Below, in pieces: positions 61,601-64,000 of a stretch of DNA of 64,000 bases (the stretch's first letter is position 1; each line of letters starts with the position of its first letter). Below the pieces are notes generated by a model. That model saw only the letters and a list, made by a program, of their open reading frames with translations, was not told where the DNA came from and did not search any database. The stretch spans positions 124,001-188,000 of the forward strand of contig JAEWEV010000011.1 in assembly GCA_023389155.1 (NCBI GenBank). The letters are read 5' to 3'. The translations under genes and the position numbers were made by a program. The DNA is from Pseudomonadota bacterium. Its GTDB lineage: Bacteria; Pseudomonadota; Gammaproteobacteria; Burkholderiales; Burkholderiaceae_B.

Positions 61601-62509
61601 TTACTTACCTGCTCCTTCAGAAAATCCATACAGTTTGGCGGGATTGCTGACCCAGACCCGCTGGCGGGTGGCGTCATCACCGAACCACTCCCAGGCCAGA
61701 TCAATCAATTGTCCTGCATCGGGTGCGCGCTCACCCATCCGCACATATGGCCAGTCCGACCCCCACAGCACACGGTTGGCATTCGCCTGCAACAGCGCAT
61801 CATGAAACGGACGCACATCAGCATAATCCGGCGCCTGTGTTGACACCCGGCATACCGACAGCTTGATCCACAGCCGATCCTCGCGCAGCAGCCTGCATAC
61901 CAGCTGAAATAGCGGGTCCTGCACGCCTCGCGACAGCACCACGCTGGCCATATGATCAATCACAACAGGAAGCCCCAGATCCGTCACGCGCTCCAGACAA
62001 GGTGCATAGCGATCGAACGGTCCCCACATTTGCACATGCATGTCCGTTTCCCGCATAGCCGGCGCCAGCGCTTCGATACTGTCGAAGCCAACACTGCCGG
62101 GGAACAGGTTTCCCTGCGGATCACGCGCCTCGATAAAACGCAAGCCGCAGATCCCTGCCGCGCGCCAGTCGGCAAGCTGCTCTACCGGGGTACCCGGCGC
62201 AGCCACACCGATACCGCGCAGATTTGCGGGGCGACGGGCGATGGCATCGATGATGGCACTCACGTCGGTACCGTAAGGCGCAGGCTGGACCAGCACACCG
62301 CGCTGCATACCGACGCTGTCCAGCATCGTCAGATAGCGCGTTGCCGGGGCATCAGGCGGTGCGTAGGTGGAACGCAAATGCAATGGGAAGTCGTTATAAG
62401 GGCCGAACACATGACAGTGCGTATCACAACTGTCATCAGGAAGCTTGGCCGCCGGCGCGGTGGGCATGCGCGGCATTTCGACATTATCAGGAATAAAATT
62501 TTCAGTCAC
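61601..62509 (-). CDS. Amidohydrolase family protein (2-pyrone-4,6-dicarboxylate lactonase-like)
   Basis: 302-residue TIM-barrel metal-dependent hydrolase. Seen: DTHCHVFGP (29-37) with the HxH metal motif, VIDHM near residue 190, and the terminal WGSDWPY near 255 carrying the catalytic Asp. This is the amidohydrolase-2 branch that includes LigI lactonase and decarboxylases of aromatic acid breakdown. The exact reaction is not determined. It overlaps the upstream decarboxylase-like gene by four bases. Confidence 0.88.
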   Translation of the reverse strand: MTENFIPDNVEMPRMPTAPAAKLPDDSCDTHCHVFGPYNDFPLHLRSTYAPPDAPATRYLTMLDSVGMQRGVLVQPAPYGTDVSAIIDAIARRPANLRGIGVAAPGTPVEQLADWRAAGICGLRFIEARDPQGNLFPGSVGFDSIEALAPAMRETDMHVQMWGPFDRYAPCLERVTDLGLPVVIDHMASVVLSRGVQDPLFQLVCRLLREDRLWIKLSVCRVSTQAPDYADVRPFHDALLQANANRVLWGSDWPYVRMGERAPDAGQLIDLAWEWFGDDATRQRVWVSNPAKLYGFSEGAGK

Positions 62510-63123
62510 GCCGTCAGGTCCTCCAGCGAAACCGCTGCCAGTTTGCTCAGGGACGGCATGCCGTCCTGTTGTGGCGCCACCAGCGGATTCGGAGCGTCAT
62601 CAGGCAGGGGAATTTCATGGGCATTGAGTGTCATGGATACCATTGTGTAGTAACCAACAACGGCGGTCAGTTCCACCACGCCCGTCACGTCAAAGGCATC
62701 ACGAATGCGATCATAGACCGAAGGCTCCACCGTGCCGTGTGCCAGCAACTGGCGCGCAAACTCATACACAGCTGCATCCTGCCAATCGGTAAATCCCGGA
62801 GCCTCGCAGTTTTTTATTTCATCTGCAATTGACTTTGGCAGGCCGGCGGACAGCGCGGCCTGCTCATGAATGTACCATTCGATCTGGCTGTTCCAGTAGC
62901 GGGCCGTGACCAGAATTGCCAGTTCGTTCAGGCGGGGCGGCAGACTGGTGCCAAAGCGCAGCAATTCTCCCAGCTTTTGCCAGCGCTGCGCCAGATCGGG
63001 ATTATGCAGCACGGCGCGCAATGGCCCGACCAGCCGGCCGCGCGGGCCATTCACAATCTCGTCATAGACGGCGCGCTGCGCCTCGTTCATGGTTTCTACA
63101 GTGGGAAAAGGGATACGACTCAT
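62506..63123 (-). CDS. Carboxymuconolactone decarboxylase family protein
   Basis: 205-residue AhpD-like all-helical protein. Seen: LPPRLNELAILVTARYWNSQIEWYIHE-type core (about 61-87), which in the family carries the conserved Glu and His. There is no CxxC, so AhpD peroxidase activity is unlikely. A C-terminal extension runs from about 175. The family includes gamma-carboxymuconolactone decarboxylase and many uncharacterised members in aromatic and alicyclic acid clusters. Its end overlaps the amidohydrolase start (ATGA). Confidence 0.87.
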   Translation of the reverse strand: MSRIPFPTVETMNEAQRAVYDEIVNGPRGRLVGPLRAVLHNPDLAQRWQKLGELLRFGTSLPPRLNELAILVTARYWNSQIEWYIHEQAALSAGLPKSIADEIKNCEAPGFTDWQDAAVYEFARQLLAHGTVEPSVYDRIRDAFDVTGVVELTAVVGYYTMVSMTLNAHEIPLPDDAPNPLVAPQQDGMPSLSKLAAVSLEDLTA

Positions 63124-63162
63124 GGGATTTTCCTGGCGTTATTGCAAATATGGCTGTGGTTT

Positions 63163-63786
63163 TCAGGGTGTTTCGGCGGGCTCTGTGGCGATAACTGAGG
63201 GCCTCCTCATAAATACCTCCCGGTGCCAGCGCGCCATTTCAGGTGCGAACTGTCGCCAGTTCAGATCCTCAAACCGATAGTCCAGATACGAAAGCGCGCA
63301 ACCAATGGTGATGGCTCCCAGGTCAAAACCTGAGGTCTCGGTTTGCGCGGCATTTTTTTCAAGAAACTTGAGGGTTGATTCCGTTTTCAGGGCAAAGGCA
63401 CTGAGCCAGGCCTGAGTCTGTTTCTCTTCGGTTTTGTTACGTTCCTGACGAAACAGCAACAGTGCATCCATAAAGCCATCTCCCAGGGCCTGCTGTCGCA
63501 GAACCCGAACGCGCTGTTGCGGATTGGCAGGCAACAGAACGCAGCCCGGTGCCTGCGCAGCCAGATACTCGCAAATGACCCGCGAATCAAACAGGCTGTA
63601 GCCATCATCCAATACCAGCGTAGGCAACTTGATTAGTGGGTTGTCCGGGATCAGGTTCAGATTCGGTTCCGCCATCGCAACCGGCGTGCGGACCAGCTCA
63701 ACGGCGTCCACTTGCTGGGTTTCGTGAAGAACAATCATTACCTTGCGAACAAAAGGAGATCGGGGAGACCAGTGCAGTTTCATCAT
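63163..63786 (-). CDS. Glutathione S-transferase family protein
   Basis: 207 residues: N-terminal thioredoxin-fold GST domain (about 1-80) with LHWSPRSPFVRKVM, KLPTLVLDDG and SLFDSRVICEYL, whose cis-Pro and Glu/Ser-type glutathione contacts are visible. An all-helical C-terminal domain (about 90-207) follows. Such GSTs in degradation clusters may isomerise or conjugate intermediates. The start may be Met1 or Met2. It lies 39 bases before the decarboxylase-like gene in the same operon. Confidence 0.88.
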   Translation of the reverse strand: MMKLHWSPRSPFVRKVMIVLHETQQVDAVELVRTPVAMAEPNLNLIPDNPLIKLPTLVLDDGYSLFDSRVICEYLAAQAPGCVLLPANPQQRVRVLRQQALGDGFMDALLLFRQERNKTEEKQTQAWLSAFALKTESTLKFLEKNAAQTETSGFDLGAITIGCALSYLDYRFEDLNWRQFAPEMARWHREVFMRRPSVIATEPAETP

Positions 63787-63858
63787 GTTTGCTTTTCAAT
63801 AGGGTTTATGAGACAGGAGCGTCAATTCGGCGTCGCCTGACAGCGCGCCGTGAGGCGC

Positions 63859-64000
63859 TCAGGCTTCTTCTTTCGGTTTGTAGGGAATGCGGGGTAAGAC
63901 AAAGGAATCCCGCGTATGCGAATACCAGCCTGCGCCGTGCATGCGCCCGACCAGATCCAGCTTGTTGCCGTCGATATAGCATTTGTCGGCGTCAATGACG
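63859..64000 (-). CDS. Flavin reductase family protein, C-terminal fragment (5' end outside window)
   Basis: Only the last 46 codons are visible, ending at TGA 63859-63861. The tail reads LVGRMHGAGWYSHTRDSF followed by LPRIPYKP, the typical C-terminus of FMN-binding split-barrel flavin reductases (VGRM followed by T/SRD and LPRP). It is in line with the GST-decarboxylase-amidohydrolase operon and may supply reduced flavin to an oxygenase encoded further right. Assignment rests on this short segment. Confidence 0.6.
   Translation of the reverse strand, partial: VIDADKCYIDGNKLDLVGRMHGAGWYSHTRDSFVLPRIPYKPKEEA

Noticed and set aside
1..64000. CRISPR arrays, tRNA or rRNA genes, IS elements, prophage or integrase
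   Set aside because: I found no regularly spaced direct repeats, tRNA T-arm signatures, transposase or integrase proteins on either strand; covariance-model and HMM searches would be needed to exclude degenerate cases.

Overview
The window looks like a chromosomal segment of a betaproteobacterium of the order Burkholderiales, family Alcaligenaceae. A genus such as Advenella would fit, but that is a guess from gene content and moderate GC, not a measured match. Family-level support: an argS / SPOR-protein / dsbA run, a Bug-type solute receptor beside family III CoA-transferases, a long-form leuA, a DUF2868 plus DUF3482 GTPase pair, and an acnA with an acidic linker. I see no rRNA, tRNA, transposase, integrase, prophage or CRISPR array. 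Both ends cut genes: a nitronate monooxygenase on the left and a probable flavin reductase on the right.

Layout. 1-10.7 kb is metabolic: nitronate monooxygenase, a PrpF-like isomerase, secreted gamma-glutamyltransferase, an S4 RNA-binding protein, CreA, a DUF3025 protein, aconitase A and a TauE/SafE exporter. 10.7-25 kb is rich in transport and redox genes: a complete polar amino-acid ABC importer, a GNAT acetyltransferase, a LysO-like lysine exporter, a peroxiredoxin-glutaredoxin fusion, a dihydrolipoyl dehydrogenase-like flavoprotein, an FbpABC-like ABC importer, a lone molybdopterin sulfite-oxidase-like protein and an EamA exporter. 25-36 kb holds envelope and stress modules: GlsB, DUF1232, the DUF2868/GTPase pair, a LemA-TPM-TPM operon, a RES/Xre toxin-antitoxin pair, NhaA and release factor 3. 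36-43 kb holds a haem-type bacterioferritin, Bfd, RpoN, an unknown membrane protein and leuA with a previously unlisted leader peptide. 43-53 kb contains a 1384-residue exported Rhs protein ending in a DUF2235 lipase-like domain, then argS, the SPOR protein, dsbA, metC and a LysE exporter. 52.8-64 kb is a catabolic cluster for an unknown acid: GntR regulator, enoyl-CoA hydratase, two CoA-transferases, Bug receptor, MaoC hydratase, a double acyl-CoA dehydrogenase, amidohydrolase, carboxymuconolactone decarboxylase-like protein, GST and flavin reductase.

Most notable: (1) the leuA leader, in which a probably leaderless 51-codon ORF with four consecutive Leu codons precedes two mutually exclusive hairpins; (2) a bacterioferritin that keeps haem ligand Met52 but has lost four of six ferroxidase ligands; (3) an Rhs protein with a signal peptide and a GxSxG hydrolase tip but no recognisable secretion or immunity gene beside it; (4) the CoA-linked catabolic cluster with a periodic candidate operator; (5) an extended -10 promoter with a perfect palindrome at its start site that has no obvious gene to drive.
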